Shown: positions 7,627 through 17,327 of the stretch, piece by piece
How the letters are laid out: each line of letters opens with the position of its first letter
Numbering within the stretch: the first letter of the stretch is position 1
Source: JAYTJL01 sp964400155
GTDB lineage: Bacteria > Patescibacteriota > Saccharimonadia > Saccharimonadales > UBA10212
DNA length: 64,000 nucleotides
Assembly: GCA_964400155.1 (NCBI GenBank)
Contig: CAYNSQ010000001.1
Location: 60,923 to 124,922, forward strand
Direction: 5' to 3'
Notes under the pieces: generated by a model
What the model was told of the DNA's origin: nothing
What the model saw: only the letters and a program-made list of their open reading frames with translations
Databases searched by the model: none
Program-made: the position numbers and the translations under genes

Positions 7627-9069
7627 ATGATAAAGCTTTACAACACATTAACACGTAAATTAGAAGTTTTTAAACCTCAAAAGCCAGAACAAGTAACACT
7701 ATATACTTGCGGGCCAACCGTTTATAATTACTATCATATTGGCAACCTACGAAATGCCGTTTTTAATGACACATTAAGAAGGATGTTGCAAATTGCAAAC
7801 TTTGACGTTAAGCAGGTTATGAACATCACAGACGTAGGGCATTTATCTAGTGATGAGGATGAGGGTGACGACAAACTAGAAAAAGGCGCCACCAGGGAGG
7901 GAAAGACTGTCTGGGAAGTTGCACAATACTATACAGAAGTATTCAAAGAAAACATGCTAAGTCTGAATATTATGCCACCTAATGGTTACCATGGTGATGT
8001 CGATAACTATGCCAGAGCGACAGACTTTATTGATGATCAAATCAAACTTATAGAAGAACTTTTTGTTAAAAATTTTGCATACAAAACCAAGCAGGCAATT
8101 TACTTTGATACAAGTAAGCTGAAAGACTACGGTAAATTGTCTGGACAGAAGTTGGTAGATAAGGGTGTTGGTGTGCGTGAAGAAGTTGTTACCGACCAAG
8201 ATAAAAAACAACCATACGACTTCGCTTTATGGTTTTTCTTAAGTGGAAGGTTTGAGCATCATACCATGAACTGGCCCAGCCCATGGGGCGCAGGATTCCC
8301 TGGCTGGCACTTGGAATGTTCAGCTATTGAGCATGCCACTCTCGGTGATCCAGTTGACATTCATACGGGCGGTGTTGACCATATTGGAACGCATCATACA
8401 AATGAAATCGCTCAAACTGAGGCTGCTTACGGCAACACTTTGGCAAACTATTGGCTACACAATGAACATCTGTTAGTGGAAAACAAGAGGATGTCTAAAA
8501 GTTCTAACAATTTTATTACTTTAAAAGATGTTACCGATCGTGGATATAGCCCAATTTCATTAAGATTAGTTTACCTACAGGCACACTATCGCACTCAACA
8601 GAACTTTAGCTGGGATGTTTTAGATGCAGCAACCGCTAGACTAGATACTTACCGAGCATTTGCAGATTTAAGGTATCAAGTTAGTCCAGAGGCACAAAAA
8701 ATAGCTGACGACTTTTTTAGCAAAGCCCAAACAAGACTAAAAGAAGCATTATTTAACGATTTAAGTACACCTGCTGCTCTTGCTGATATTGATGCTTGCA
8801 TTGACGTTGTTTTTAATGCTGGAGGTGTAAACAACACTCATGAAAAAGATTTTAACATCTATCTGCAGCTATTAGACGACAGTCTTGGTCTAAAGTTACT
8901 TTCTAGTGATGATATTACAAAGTCACAAAAAGAGTTGATTGCAAGGCGCAATCAAGCGCGTGCCAGTAAAAAATGGGATATATCTGATTCAATAAGAAAA
9001 GACTTAGATTTACAGGGCTTATTGCTTAAAGACTATGAAAATAACACTATTTGGTCACGTCAGAATTAG
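7627..9069 (+). CDS. cysS: Cysteinyl-tRNA synthetase
   Basis: Class I synthetase charging tRNA-Cys, 480 residues. The TCGPTVY motif (27-33, Cys28 a zinc ligand), the HIGH-type HIGN (37-40), WHLECSAIE, the HTGGVDHIGTHHTNEIAQ region and RMSKS as the KMSKS loop (near residue 290) are all present, so the zinc site is kept here, unlike in DnaX and RecR. The C-terminal DALR-type domain is complete. The last 23 bp overlap the convergent AI-2E gene. Confidence 0.97.
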   Translation: MIKLYNTLTRKLEVFKPQKPEQVTLYTCGPTVYNYYHIGNLRNAVFNDTLRRMLQIANFDVKQVMNITDVGHLSSDEDEGDDKLEKGATREGKTVWEVAQYYTEVFKENMLSLNIMPPNGYHGDVDNYARATDFIDDQIKLIEELFVKNFAYKTKQAIYFDTSKLKDYGKLSGQKLVDKGVGVREEVVTDQDKKQPYDFALWFFLSGRFEHHTMNWPSPWGAGFPGWHLECSAIEHATLGDPVDIHTGGVDHIGTHHTNEIAQTEAAYGNTLANYWLHNEHLLVENKRMSKSSNNFITLKDVTDRGYSPISLRLVYLQAHYRTQQNFSWDVLDAATARLDTYRAFADLRYQVSPEAQKIADDFFSKAQTRLKEALFNDLSTPAALADIDACIDVVFNAGGVNNTHEKDFNIYLQLLDDSLGLKLLSSDDITKSQKELIARRNQARASKKWDISDSIRKDLDLQGLLLKDYENNTIWSRQN

Positions 9070-10129
9070 TAGTAATTCCACGCTTATCTAATTGATCGTT
9101 CAATAGAATTTTAATGCAAGTAGCAACAGGAATAGCTACAAAAGCTCCTAGAATTCCTGCAAATTCCACACCAATTAAGGCAGCCACAAAGACAAGCAGA
9201 GGTGTTAGTTCACTTAATTTTGATTGAATTAATGGCTGTACTGTCATGTTCTCAATTTGGTAATAAACTATAAAGTATATAAGCATAACTAAAGCAAGTT
9301 CTACAGAATTCGCCAGACAAACAAGCAGTACTATAGCAGAGCTAATTGGGTTGCCAAGCATTGGAATTAGACCCAGCATAGCTACTATGCCAGCTAGGGC
9401 TACGACGTTCACAGTAACATCAAGCAAGCTTGTAGCAATGATTAAAGCTAAAAGTGCAAAAGACCCGGCAATTACAGCCATAATTACTTGTGCGTTTACA
9501 AAACCGCTGACGGCACGATACATTTTTTTAGCAAGCATTTTTCGGTGTGCTCTTTTGTTTTTAGGCATTAAGGCAAACATTTTATCTAACCATTTGGGTC
9601 CTTCAACTAACATCATAAAAGTCGCAGTTAGTACAATAAGAGCCGAGACAAATAGTCCTGCTACTCTTTTTCCCGTGTCAACAACAGTTGAGCCAAAATC
9701 ACTATAATTATTTGCAAAATCACTTGCACCCTTAGTTACTTTTTCTTCTAAGTTGTAGCGGTTGATTGACCTGGAGATGGGGTTGTCTTTCTGTTGGAAA
9801 TCACTTACTAGTGTTGGAACTTCATTAATAAACTCTCTCCCTTGAGAAACTAATGGAGGAATCACAAGAGCAAAAAAACCAACAATTATGACTATGACTA
9901 GAAAATAGGCAGCGGCAGTAGCACCTCCTCGTTTTTTAATTCGCAACCTATTGCTGATCATACTAACCACCGGGTTTAGTGCCAAAGCTAGAAAAAATGA
10001 TATGAATAGTAGTGTTAAGGCATGAGTAATTTGACCAATAAAACGATAAGCAAGCAGAGTTGCTATTATCCAAAATATTACTTTAGCTATTGTTCGGTGG
10101 CTAATTGAAAGCGAAATGTTTTGGTTCAT
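9047..10129 (-). CDS. AI-2E family permease (copy 1)
   Basis: A 360-residue polytopic membrane protein of the AI-2E/PerM family, with the paired N-terminal helices, an extracytoplasmic region about 95-150 and the C-terminal LIGVEFAGILGAFVAIPVATCIKILLND signature. Members export signals or small molecules or act as ion exchangers, so the substrate cannot be assigned. Its 3' end overlaps cysS by 23 bp on the opposite strand. GATAAT lies 8 nt upstream of the ATG, another leaderless-like start. A second copy is at 24794-25897. Confidence 0.9.
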   Translation of the reverse strand: MNQNISLSISHRTIAKVIFWIIATLLAYRFIGQITHALTLLFISFFLALALNPVVSMISNRLRIKKRGGATAAAYFLVIVIIVGFFALVIPPLVSQGREFINEVPTLVSDFQQKDNPISRSINRYNLEEKVTKGASDFANNYSDFGSTVVDTGKRVAGLFVSALIVLTATFMMLVEGPKWLDKMFALMPKNKRAHRKMLAKKMYRAVSGFVNAQVIMAVIAGSFALLALIIATSLLDVTVNVVALAGIVAMLGLIPMLGNPISSAIVLLVCLANSVELALVMLIYFIVYYQIENMTVQPLIQSKLSELTPLLVFVAALIGVEFAGILGAFVAIPVATCIKILLNDQLDKRGITTNSDVTK

Positions 10130-10165
10130 ATTTATTAATTATCCTGACTTATAGTCATTTTAACA

Positions 10166-11308
10166 CTAATCAATGAGGCTATAGTAACTATTCTCAATTT
10201 GTTTACCAACTACTTCTACGTCAAACTTTTTTACATATTCTTTTTGCCATGAACGATAGTCAAAACTTCCAGGAAGATTTAACAGTTTCATTGAAAATGC
10301 TTCCTTGTCATGAACATCTACCAATAGCTCGGCTTTACTAGCAAGGACACTTCTATATCCAGGATTATCTCCTGCCAAAACGCAACCGGCACCAGCTGCC
10401 ATTGCTTCTAATAAAACAATGCCAAAACTTTCTCCGCCAGTAGAGGGGAAGACTGCTATATCAGCTGAACTTAGTAATTTGGCTTTATCTTTTTCATCAA
10501 TGTAACCTAGAAAAGTTATTTTTTCAGTTAAATTATTCTTGCTTACATATTTTTCTAGTTGTTTTTTTTGTTCGCCGTCTCCGGCAATTTTTAAGTTCAT
10601 ATTTGGATCTTTTTTAAGTGCTGCGTTAAATGCTTCCAATAGTTGTAGACAGCCCTTTCGTTTGACCAATCTTCCTAAAAAAATTACATTTTTTTTTCTT
10701 GAATTTTTTTCTAATTTATCACTTTGATGATTGAACTTAGCAAGGTCTATCATATTAGGGCTAATTTCACACTCTAGACTATAGTATTTTTTAGCAAAAA
10801 GCTTTGCAGGATCTGAAACAGCAAATGCTTTATTAATTCTCTTCAAGCTACCTAGGTAGGCTATACGTAGCAAGACCGAACCTGCCTTAGCAGACCAACT
10901 ATTAGGCAATATATGAAAGGTGCTAACCACTGGGGTGTTTTTGGGTAGTTTAGCAATTACTCTACTAGCCATGAAGGGAGAATGTGGTGTCTGAACATGT
11001 ACAACATCAAATTTGTTTGATGTTAGTACTTCTTTAATCTTGTTTGCTTTAGCAGGGAATGGAGTTGATAGTTTGTTGCCGTTAAATTTAACTGTTAGGT
11101 TACTACTCAAAGAATACACCTGGCCACCTTTCCAAGTCTTTGTTTTAGACTCGCCAACTAAATATACAACCCTGTGACCTCTTTGGCTTAACCAAGCACC
11201 AAGAGTTTTAACATACTGGGCCACACCAGCATCATTATCAAGCGTGTCGTCGAATATAAACCCGATTGATAATTTTTTTGAAGGAATATTTTCTTGTTCT
11301 TTTAGCAT
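10166..11308 (-). CDS. Glycosyltransferase family 4
   Basis: A 380-residue GT-B enzyme. The N-terminal Rossmann half (about 14-190, FDVVHVQTPHSPF) binds the acceptor. The C-terminal half has FLGRLVKRKGCLQLLEAF, IAGDGEQKKQLE and the EX7E-type nucleotide-sugar motif FPSTGGESFGIVLLEAMAAG. It probably adds hexose to a lipid or surface glycan. The start ATG at 11308 lies inside the preceding glycosyltransferase gene (71-bp same-strand overlap). The first beta strand begins near residue 13, so a much later start is unlikely. Confidence 0.9.
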   Translation of the reverse strand: MLKEQENIPSKKLSIGFIFDDTLDNDAGVAQYVKTLGAWLSQRGHRVVYLVGESKTKTWKGGQVYSLSSNLTVKFNGNKLSTPFPAKANKIKEVLTSNKFDVVHVQTPHSPFMASRVIAKLPKNTPVVSTFHILPNSWSAKAGSVLLRIAYLGSLKRINKAFAVSDPAKLFAKKYYSLECEISPNMIDLAKFNHQSDKLEKNSRKKNVIFLGRLVKRKGCLQLLEAFNAALKKDPNMNLKIAGDGEQKKQLEKYVSKNNLTEKITFLGYIDEKDKAKLLSSADIAVFPSTGGESFGIVLLEAMAAGAGCVLAGDNPGYRSVLASKAELLVDVHDKEAFSMKLLNLPGSFDYRSWQKEYVKKFDVEVVGKQIENSYYSLID

Positions 11309-12470
11309 CAGGTCTCAATCCTTGGTTCTTAATTGTTAATGCACCTTTATAGGCAAGTTCATACTGTGCGACAACCTTGGGATAATCATACTGTTTGACT
11401 TCTTCTGCAGCCCATTCACGCCAATTGCGTCGCAATCTTTCGTCTGTTAGAAAAACAGCCAATCGATTTGCGAAATCCTCGCTTGCCTCTGCGTCAACCA
11501 ATCCCAAAGCTCCAAAATTTTTAAGGACTGATGAGTAACCATTGTTTAACCCCCCTATTGTTGGTGTACCCATAGCCATACCTTCGACTAGAATTATCCC
11601 AAAACTTTCACCGAACATTGCCGGACTACACAACAAATCAGCATTTCCAATTAAGTATCGCTTTTTCTCGTCTGACACATAGCCTAAGAATTTAACATTT
11701 TTTATACTTCGATCATTTACCATTTGTTCAAAATAAGCCCGACGCTCACCCTCACCGGCAATAATTAAATACACATTTGGCAGATTTTTTTGTAGTTTTT
11801 CAAAAGCTAGCAGTAGGTTATCGACTCCTTTGCGTCTTTCCAGTCTGCCAACAAAAACAATTGTTTTTGTTTTATTGCCACTTAAAGGGACTCTTTTTTT
11901 AACTGGTTTGTATAAGTTTAAATCAATTCCGTTAGGTATATACCTCATATTTTTTACAAGTTCGGCATCAGCACCTTTTTTAACTAAAACAGCCGCTGAT
12001 GCATCAGAAACAGCAGTAAAGACATGCATTTTAGATCCGATTCCTTGTCCATAAGCACCAAAAACATTAACAAAAGACCTTCCAGCCGCTGAATCTTGCA
12101 AGTTTGCATGGAAAGTACCTACATGAGCCGCATTACTACGAGGTGCAATCTGGCGAGCCAACAGAGGAGCCCAAGGTTCATGAAAATGAATTACATCAAA
12201 TTTTTCGCGCTGTAAAACTTCTTCTACGTCTTCGTTGTTAAGCTCAAAGGTTACATCGCCTTTTGTCGACATGCCAGCACCAATTCTTCGAGATTTACCA
12301 AGTAGAATATAATTACTAGGAATTTTGCCACTAAATTTTGCTGGCCGTGGAGTAATAATTTTAACTTTATGACCTTTTGATTCGAGTCCATCTGCTAAAT
12401 GAACAACCAACTGCTGGACTCCTCCGTGATGCTCAAATAAATTATATGGACAGACCAGTCCAATCTTCAT
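11238..12470 (-). CDS. Glycosyltransferase family 4, phosphatidylinositol mannosyltransferase-like
   Basis: A 410-residue GT-B protein. The N-terminus MKIGLVCPYNLFEHHGGVQQLVVHLADGL is very close to that of actinobacterial PimA-type mannosyltransferases. The C-terminal half has FVGRLERRKGVDNLLLAFEKL, IIAGEGERRAYFE and CSPAMFGESFGIILVEGMAMG. PI mannosylation itself is inference; the lipid acceptor is unknown. Its last 71 bp overlap the next glycosyltransferase gene, pointing to coupled translation of two sequential sugar-adding steps. Confidence 0.88.
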   Translation of the reverse strand: MKIGLVCPYNLFEHHGGVQQLVVHLADGLESKGHKVKIITPRPAKFSGKIPSNYILLGKSRRIGAGMSTKGDVTFELNNEDVEEVLQREKFDVIHFHEPWAPLLARQIAPRSNAAHVGTFHANLQDSAAGRSFVNVFGAYGQGIGSKMHVFTAVSDASAAVLVKKGADAELVKNMRYIPNGIDLNLYKPVKKRVPLSGNKTKTIVFVGRLERRKGVDNLLLAFEKLQKNLPNVYLIIAGEGERRAYFEQMVNDRSIKNVKFLGYVSDEKKRYLIGNADLLCSPAMFGESFGIILVEGMAMGTPTIGGLNNGYSSVLKNFGALGLVDAEASEDFANRLAVFLTDERLRRNWREWAAEEVKQYDYPKVVAQYELAYKGALTIKNQGLRPDAKRTRKYSFKKIINRVYIRRHA

Positions 12471-12478
12471 AAGAAGTT

Positions 12479-12484
12479 ATTATA
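12479..12484 (-). promoter_or_regulatory. -10 box of the glycosyltransferase pair (leaderless type)
   Basis: TATAAT on the minus strand, 8 nt before the ATG at 12470, with no Shine-Dalgarno sequence between. Confidence 0.5.
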
Positions 12485-12539
12485 CAGTAATTTCAGTTTT
12501 AGTAACAAGTGAGTCTGGCTTGGTGCGGAGTAAATTTGA

Positions 12540-13481
12540 CTATTTTCTAAGCAGAGCTTTCATGGGTGCGGTAAAGAACTTTCCGGCATCTTCAGCAGTT
12601 GCTATTACACTTGTAGAATGTGGCTGATTGTGTACAGGTATTAATATAAAGTCTGTATAAATGCTACGCATGTGTTCTTCTACCAAATTATTATCAAAAT
12701 ACCTATCATCATCTGCTGATACATGGTTTACCGGCATAGAAACCAAACTATTACACAAATTTACTCTCAACATATTATTACCTGTATACATATATGTTCG
12801 TATGTCGTTAACTTTCCATAAGTAAATTTCAAAATCGATACGTTTTTTTCTTTCATTTGTTTCTGCTGTTCTAATCTTAGAATGTTTTTCTCCAACAAAA
12901 TTTGGTTCTAGTATTTTGTAGCCTAGCCGAATAATGTAATCCCTGAGAACAATTTTTTGAACGAATTTAGAAGTTAAATATCCAGAACACAGCCATGACA
13001 CAAATTTAAAAAAATAAAAGTTATTTTTTTTAAAACGAAAATCATCTTTATGCGCAAACCCAGCCAAACTTACCACAATCTTAACTCTACTTACCAGCTC
13101 AGGGTATTTCTGTAACATTTTTGTAACTACTAAAAACCCATAGCTCATACCTATGAGAGTTATTTTTTGTTTTTTATAGCGTAATTTAATAAATGAGGCT
13201 AAATAATCAGCCATATTATCCAGGGAAGGTTTTTTACCTATTTTGTAAAAACTGTCCATACCTCCAAAACCGGGAAGATCGGGGATAGTAACGTTTCCGA
13301 ACTGGGCAAGAAACTCAGCCATTCCAAGAACACGTTCAATACTTGAGTGATGGCCATAAACTACCAATATTTCTTTTTTGCGCTTGATGTTAGTGGTTGG
13401 ATATCGAAGCATGCGTCCAGACAATCCGTTCATATTAAGCGGACGTATATACTGGTTCGGATCTGTATTTTTGGCGATCAT
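12540..13481 (-). CDS. Alpha/beta hydrolase
   Basis: A 313-residue alpha/beta-hydrolase. A YGHHSS oxyanion strand, the TIPDLPGFGGMDSF segment and the nucleophile elbow GMSYG (serine near residue 124) are visible, followed by VVSLAGF. A C-terminal HNQPHST segment could supply the catalytic histidine. The region VSADDDRYFD may hold the acidic residue. Substrate unknown. It lies upstream of the glycosyltransferase pair on the same strand with a 69-bp gap. Confidence 0.8.
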   Translation of the reverse strand: MIAKNTDPNQYIRPLNMNGLSGRMLRYPTTNIKRKKEILVVYGHHSSIERVLGMAEFLAQFGNVTIPDLPGFGGMDSFYKIGKKPSLDNMADYLASFIKLRYKKQKITLIGMSYGFLVVTKMLQKYPELVSRVKIVVSLAGFAHKDDFRFKKNNFYFFKFVSWLCSGYLTSKFVQKIVLRDYIIRLGYKILEPNFVGEKHSKIRTAETNERKKRIDFEIYLWKVNDIRTYMYTGNNMLRVNLCNSLVSMPVNHVSADDDRYFDNNLVEEHMRSIYTDFILIPVHNQPHSTSVIATAEDAGKFFTAPMKALLRK

Positions 13482-13580
13482 TTGTTTATACAGTATAAAA
13501 TAAAATAACGTATCTGTAAAACTGATAAGATTCTTAACGATCTATATATTCATCGTCTAGCATCAACACCTTATATAAGT

Positions 13581-13586
13581 TATAAT
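13581..13586 (+). promoter_or_regulatory. -10 box of the tRNA-Gln gene
   Basis: TATAAT 24 nt before the mature tRNA 5' end, fitting a short precursor leader. I see no good -35. Confidence 0.5.
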
Positions 13587-13610
13587 CACTTGTGGTTTTG
13601 GGGTTAATAT

Positions 13611-13685
13611 TGGGAGTTGGCCAAGTGGTAAGGCACCAGGTTTTGGTCCTGGCATTCGGGGGTTCGAATCCCTCACTCCCAGCCA
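13611..13685 (+). tRNA. tRNA-Gln (anticodon TTG), CCA encoded
   Basis: The acceptor stem TGGGAGT pairs with ACTCCCA. The D arm is GGCC-AAGTGGTAA-GGC, the anticodon arm CCAGG-TTTTGGT-CCTGG carries TTG, and the T arm has GGTTCGAATCC. Discriminator G and the CCA tail (13683-13685) are genomically encoded. It lies directly upstream of cyoA in the same direction. Confidence 0.97.
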
Positions 13686-13791
13686 TTATTTATCTACAAT
13701 CTTTCACCTTTTCGACTGTTTTTACAGGTACAAACAATACCTAAAGTGCTATAGTTAGTATCAAGACGTAACTCTTGGGGGTCAAAAAGGG

Positions 13792-14715
13792 TTGAAATCA
13801 GGAATTAAAGTACTAATAGCGGGATTTGTAGCAATTGCTCTTGCAATAGCAACAGGTTATTTCTACTTACGTAATTACAACATAGCTGTACTTCAACCTT
13901 CCGGTAGTATTGGTGCTCAACAGCGTGATTTGATTGTTATTGCTTCAGTTATGATGGCGGCTGTATTAGTTGTTGTGTGGGGTCTTTGTATATGGATTGC
14001 CTTTCGTTATCGCTCAGGAAACAAAAAGGCAAGCTACGCACCAGAGTGGGACTCAAACAAGCTGCTTGAGGTTGTTTGGTGGGGTATTCCATTAATTTTG
14101 ATAGGGGTAATTTCTGTAATGACTTGGAACAGTAGTCATAGTTTAGACCCATTCAAACCTATTAACAGTACTAAACCCCCACTGCAAGTTCAGGTAGTGG
14201 CCCTGCAGTGGAAATGGTTATTTATACAGCCAGAACAGGGGATCGCAACAGTTAATAATTTTGCTTTCCCACAAGACAGACCAGTAGAATTTTCTATAAC
14301 ATCTGATGCACCTATGAATTCTTTTTGGATTCCGGCTCTTGGTGGTCAAATATACGCCATGAGCGGAATGTCGACAAAGCTTTTTTTGGATGCTAAAAAA
14401 GTCGGGGTTTATGATGGATACTCATCTAATATTAGCGGAGAAGGTTTTGCCAACATGAAATTTGCTGCCCAAGCTCTCAGCCCAAGTGATTATGCTAATT
14501 GGGTTAGCGACGTCGCATCTAATAATACAGTTCTAGATGTGAAGGAGTACTCTAAATTATCCCAACCTTCAAAAGTTAATCGCCAACAAGAATATTCTAA
14601 AGTTCAAACTGGTTTATACAATTATATTTTAGCTAAGTACTTAATTCCTTATGGGCAACTTCGAAATTACCAGTTTGATAATTCCACTGTTCATAACCAT
14701 GGGAGTGAAGAATGA
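13792..14715 (+). CDS. cyoA: Cytochrome bo3 quinol oxidase subunit II
   Basis: Subunit II of the proton-pumping quinol oxidase, 307 residues. Three N-terminal hydrophobic segments (about 5-25, 45-68, 98-115) are followed by a cupredoxin domain with PMNSFWIPALGGQIYAMSGM and SGEGFANMKFAA. The CuA cysteines and histidines are absent, so electrons come from quinol rather than cytochrome c. Unlike E. coli CyoA it has no lipoprotein cysteine. The start is TTG at 13792 after AAAAAGG; no ATG gives a full N-terminus. The stop overlaps the cyoB start (ATGA). Confidence 0.94.
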   Translation: MKSGIKVLIAGFVAIALAIATGYFYLRNYNIAVLQPSGSIGAQQRDLIVIASVMMAAVLVVVWGLCIWIAFRYRSGNKKASYAPEWDSNKLLEVVWWGIPLILIGVISVMTWNSSHSLDPFKPINSTKPPLQVQVVALQWKWLFIQPEQGIATVNNFAFPQDRPVEFSITSDAPMNSFWIPALGGQIYAMSGMSTKLFLDAKKVGVYDGYSSNISGEGFANMKFAAQALSPSDYANWVSDVASNNTVLDVKEYSKLSQPSKVNRQQEYSKVQTGLYNYILAKYLIPYGQLRNYQFDNSTVHNHGSEE

Positions 14716-16673
14716 GTATAAATGGCAGGCTTAGCTTAGAAGCTTTTTCCCATAACTGGATTGTCAATTTAGGTGTCTTGTCCATGGTTGGTGCGGTGCT
14801 GGCTGTAGCTATTTTATTGACATATAAAAAGCGCTGGGGCTGGCTATACCGTGAGTGGTTAACCTCAACCGATCCTAAAAAAATTGGAGTTATGTATATT
14901 GTTGTAGCTATTTTGATGCTACTTCGTGGTTTTGGCGATGCTGTAATGATGAAGGCACAGCAAGCATTAGGGGTAGGTGGTGGAGGTTTCTTAGACGCTG
15001 ACCACTTTCAGCAAGTCTTTACCGCTCACGGCACAATAATGATTTTTTTTGTAGCCATGGGTTTAATGTTTGGTCTTTTTAACTTGATTGTGCCATTACA
15101 AATCGGAGCCAGAGATGTTGCTTTTCCTTTCCTTAATGCGACTAGTTTTTGGCTGTACTTAGCAGGTGCTGCTCTAATGAATGTATCCTTAGGAATCGGA
15201 GATTTTGCAGCCGCTGGTTGGTTAGCTTATCCGCCACTTTCTGAGACGACTTACAGTCCAGGTGTTGGGGTAGACTATTGGATTTGGTCTCTTCAAATAG
15301 CTGGCATCGGTAGTCTGATGTCTGGTATTAACTTCTTTGTAACTATTATAAAATGCCGTGTTAAGGGAATGGACTTAATGAAAATGCCACTATTCTGTTG
15401 GAGTGTGCTTGGAAGCACAATATTAATACTATTTGCTTTTCCTATATTAACAGTATCATTGACCTTGCTAGCTTTAGACAGAAGTTTGGGAATGCACTTT
15501 TTTGCTTCAAGTTTTGGTGGTAATCCGATGATGTATATTAACCTCATATGGGCGTGGGGCCACCCAGAAGTCTATATTTTAATTTTACCGGCGTTTGGTA
15601 TTTTTTCGGAAATTGTATCAACCTTCTCCTCAAAAAGACTTTTTGGCTACAAATCTATGGTTTGGGCATTAGTGAGTATTACTTTTCTATCATATGTTGT
15701 TTGGGCGCATCATTTCTTCACTATGGGTGCCGGTGGAAATGTTAATGCCTTTTTTGGCATAATGACGATGATAATTGCAATTCCGACCGGAGTTAAAGTT
15801 TTCAATTGGCTTTTCACAATGTATCGGGGAAGAATACGTTTTACTACTCCTATGCTATGGTTTTTTGGTTTTATAGCAACATTTACAATTGGTGGTGCCA
15901 CAGGAGTTTTACTAGCAGTACCGCCGGCTGATTTCCAACTTCATAACAGTCTGTTCTTGGTTGCACATTTCCACAATATGGTAATTGGCGGAGTAGTCTT
16001 TGGATATTTTGCTGGACTGTCTTATTGGTTTCCTAAAATATTTGGGTTTAAGTTAAATGAGAGACTTGGGCGGTATGGTTTTTATTGTTGGTTAGTTGGA
16101 TTTTTAATGACATTTATTCCAATTTATATCCTCGGGCTGATGGGAGCTACACGCCGTCTAGATCACTATGATGCTTCATTAGGCTGGCAAGAGCTATTCA
16201 TTGTATCTGGAATTGGAGTCGCGATAATTGGTGCAGGAGTTATGTTTCAGGTACTTCAGTTATTTGTCAGTATTCGAGATAGAGCTAAAAATCGTGATAC
16301 TACTGGCGACCCTTGGGATGGTCGAACATTAGAATGGGCAACATCCTCACCAGCTCCAGTATATAATTTTGCTATCCTACCAGAAGTAACCACTCGAGAC
16401 GCTTTTTGGGAAATCAAACTACAGAAAGATAACAATAAAAACCCAATTTACAAAACAATTCATTTGCCTAAAAATACGCCTCTGCCAATACTTTTATCCG
16501 GTTCAGCATTTACAGCTGGGTTTGGTATCATTTGGCACATTTATTGGCTAGCTCTTCTTGGTTTAGCAGGCGTAGTTGCCACAATTATTTGGAGGTCGTT
16601 TGATGATGAGACAGAATACTCACTTAGTCCTAGTATGATCAAAGAAATTGAGCAAGGGAGCAGGAGGCTATGA
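14712..16673 (+). CDS. cyoB: Cytochrome bo3 quinol oxidase subunit I
   Basis: Catalytic haem-copper subunit, 653 residues. Counting from the start, every key residue falls at or within one position of E. coli CyoB: haem ligands His106 and His421 for low-spin b, His419 for o3; CuB ligands His284, His333, His334; cross-linked Tyr288; Glu286; D-channel Asp135; K-channel Lys362. The quinone-site residues Arg72, Asp76, His98, Gln101 are also present. It is therefore predicted to be an active, ubiquinol-type proton pump of the inner membrane. Four-base overlaps with cyoA and cyoC indicate coupled translation. Confidence 0.97.
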   Translation: MSINGRLSLEAFSHNWIVNLGVLSMVGAVLAVAILLTYKKRWGWLYREWLTSTDPKKIGVMYIVVAILMLLRGFGDAVMMKAQQALGVGGGGFLDADHFQQVFTAHGTIMIFFVAMGLMFGLFNLIVPLQIGARDVAFPFLNATSFWLYLAGAALMNVSLGIGDFAAAGWLAYPPLSETTYSPGVGVDYWIWSLQIAGIGSLMSGINFFVTIIKCRVKGMDLMKMPLFCWSVLGSTILILFAFPILTVSLTLLALDRSLGMHFFASSFGGNPMMYINLIWAWGHPEVYILILPAFGIFSEIVSTFSSKRLFGYKSMVWALVSITFLSYVVWAHHFFTMGAGGNVNAFFGIMTMIIAIPTGVKVFNWLFTMYRGRIRFTTPMLWFFGFIATFTIGGATGVLLAVPPADFQLHNSLFLVAHFHNMVIGGVVFGYFAGLSYWFPKIFGFKLNERLGRYGFYCWLVGFLMTFIPIYILGLMGATRRLDHYDASLGWQELFIVSGIGVAIIGAGVMFQVLQLFVSIRDRAKNRDTTGDPWDGRTLEWATSSPAPVYNFAILPEVTTRDAFWEIKLQKDNNKNPIYKTIHLPKNTPLPILLSGSAFTAGFGIIWHIYWLALLGLAGVVATIIWRSFDDETEYSLSPSMIKEIEQGSRRL

Positions 16674-17269
16674 GCGTTAACTTAGCATCTAGTACACATA
16701 GTTCTCAGTTCAGTTCTAAAGACAAAACATATTTTGGTTTTTGGGTGTATTTAATGACCGACTGTGTTGTTTTTGGATCACTTATTGCTACATTTATTGT
16801 TCTGAGAGGAAGTACTTTTGGTGGTGAAAATGGTGCTAGTTTATTTAACTTAAATTATGTTTTGGCCGAAACGCTGTTATTACTTACCAGCAGTCTCACG
16901 GCTGGTATGGCTATGCTAGCTGCCAGAAATGGACTTAAAAACCGTGCGCTCTGGTGGTTAGCAATAACATTCTTACTAGGTGTAGCCTTTTTAAGTCTTG
17001 AACTACGAGAATTTAGCCAACTCTACAACGAAGGAAACAGTTGGCGAACCAGTGCTTTTTTGTCTGCATTCTTTACGTTAGTGGGAACGCACGGACTTCA
17101 TATTGCAGCAGGTCTAATTTGGCTTAGTGTCATGATGATTAAAATATGGCGAGTTGGAACGACTCAAGTTAACATCAAAAGATTGTGGTTGTTTAGTGTT
17201 TTTTGGCACTTTTTAGATATTGTTTGGATTTTTATCTTTAGCATTGTATTTCTAATGGGGGTAGTTTAA
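16670..17269 (+). CDS. cyoC: Cytochrome bo3 quinol oxidase subunit III
   Basis: A 199-residue protein with five hydrophobic helices and family signatures FGFWVYLMTDCVVFGSLIATF, LELREF and LVGTHGLHIAAGLIW, then HFLDIVWIFIFSIVFLMG. It stabilises subunit I and its proton uptake. It overlaps the cyoB stop by four bases (ATGA), so it is translationally coupled. Confidence 0.95.
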   Translation: MSVNLASSTHSSQFSSKDKTYFGFWVYLMTDCVVFGSLIATFIVLRGSTFGGENGASLFNLNYVLAETLLLLTSSLTAGMAMLAARNGLKNRALWWLAITFLLGVAFLSLELREFSQLYNEGNSWRTSAFLSAFFTLVGTHGLHIAAGLIWLSVMMIKIWRVGTTQVNIKRLWLFSVFWHFLDIVWIFIFSIVFLMGVV

Positions 17270-17327
17270 TGATCTATTTAAGTAGTTGTATCCCACAAGG
17301 ACGATCAAATTGCATAGGATTAAGTAT

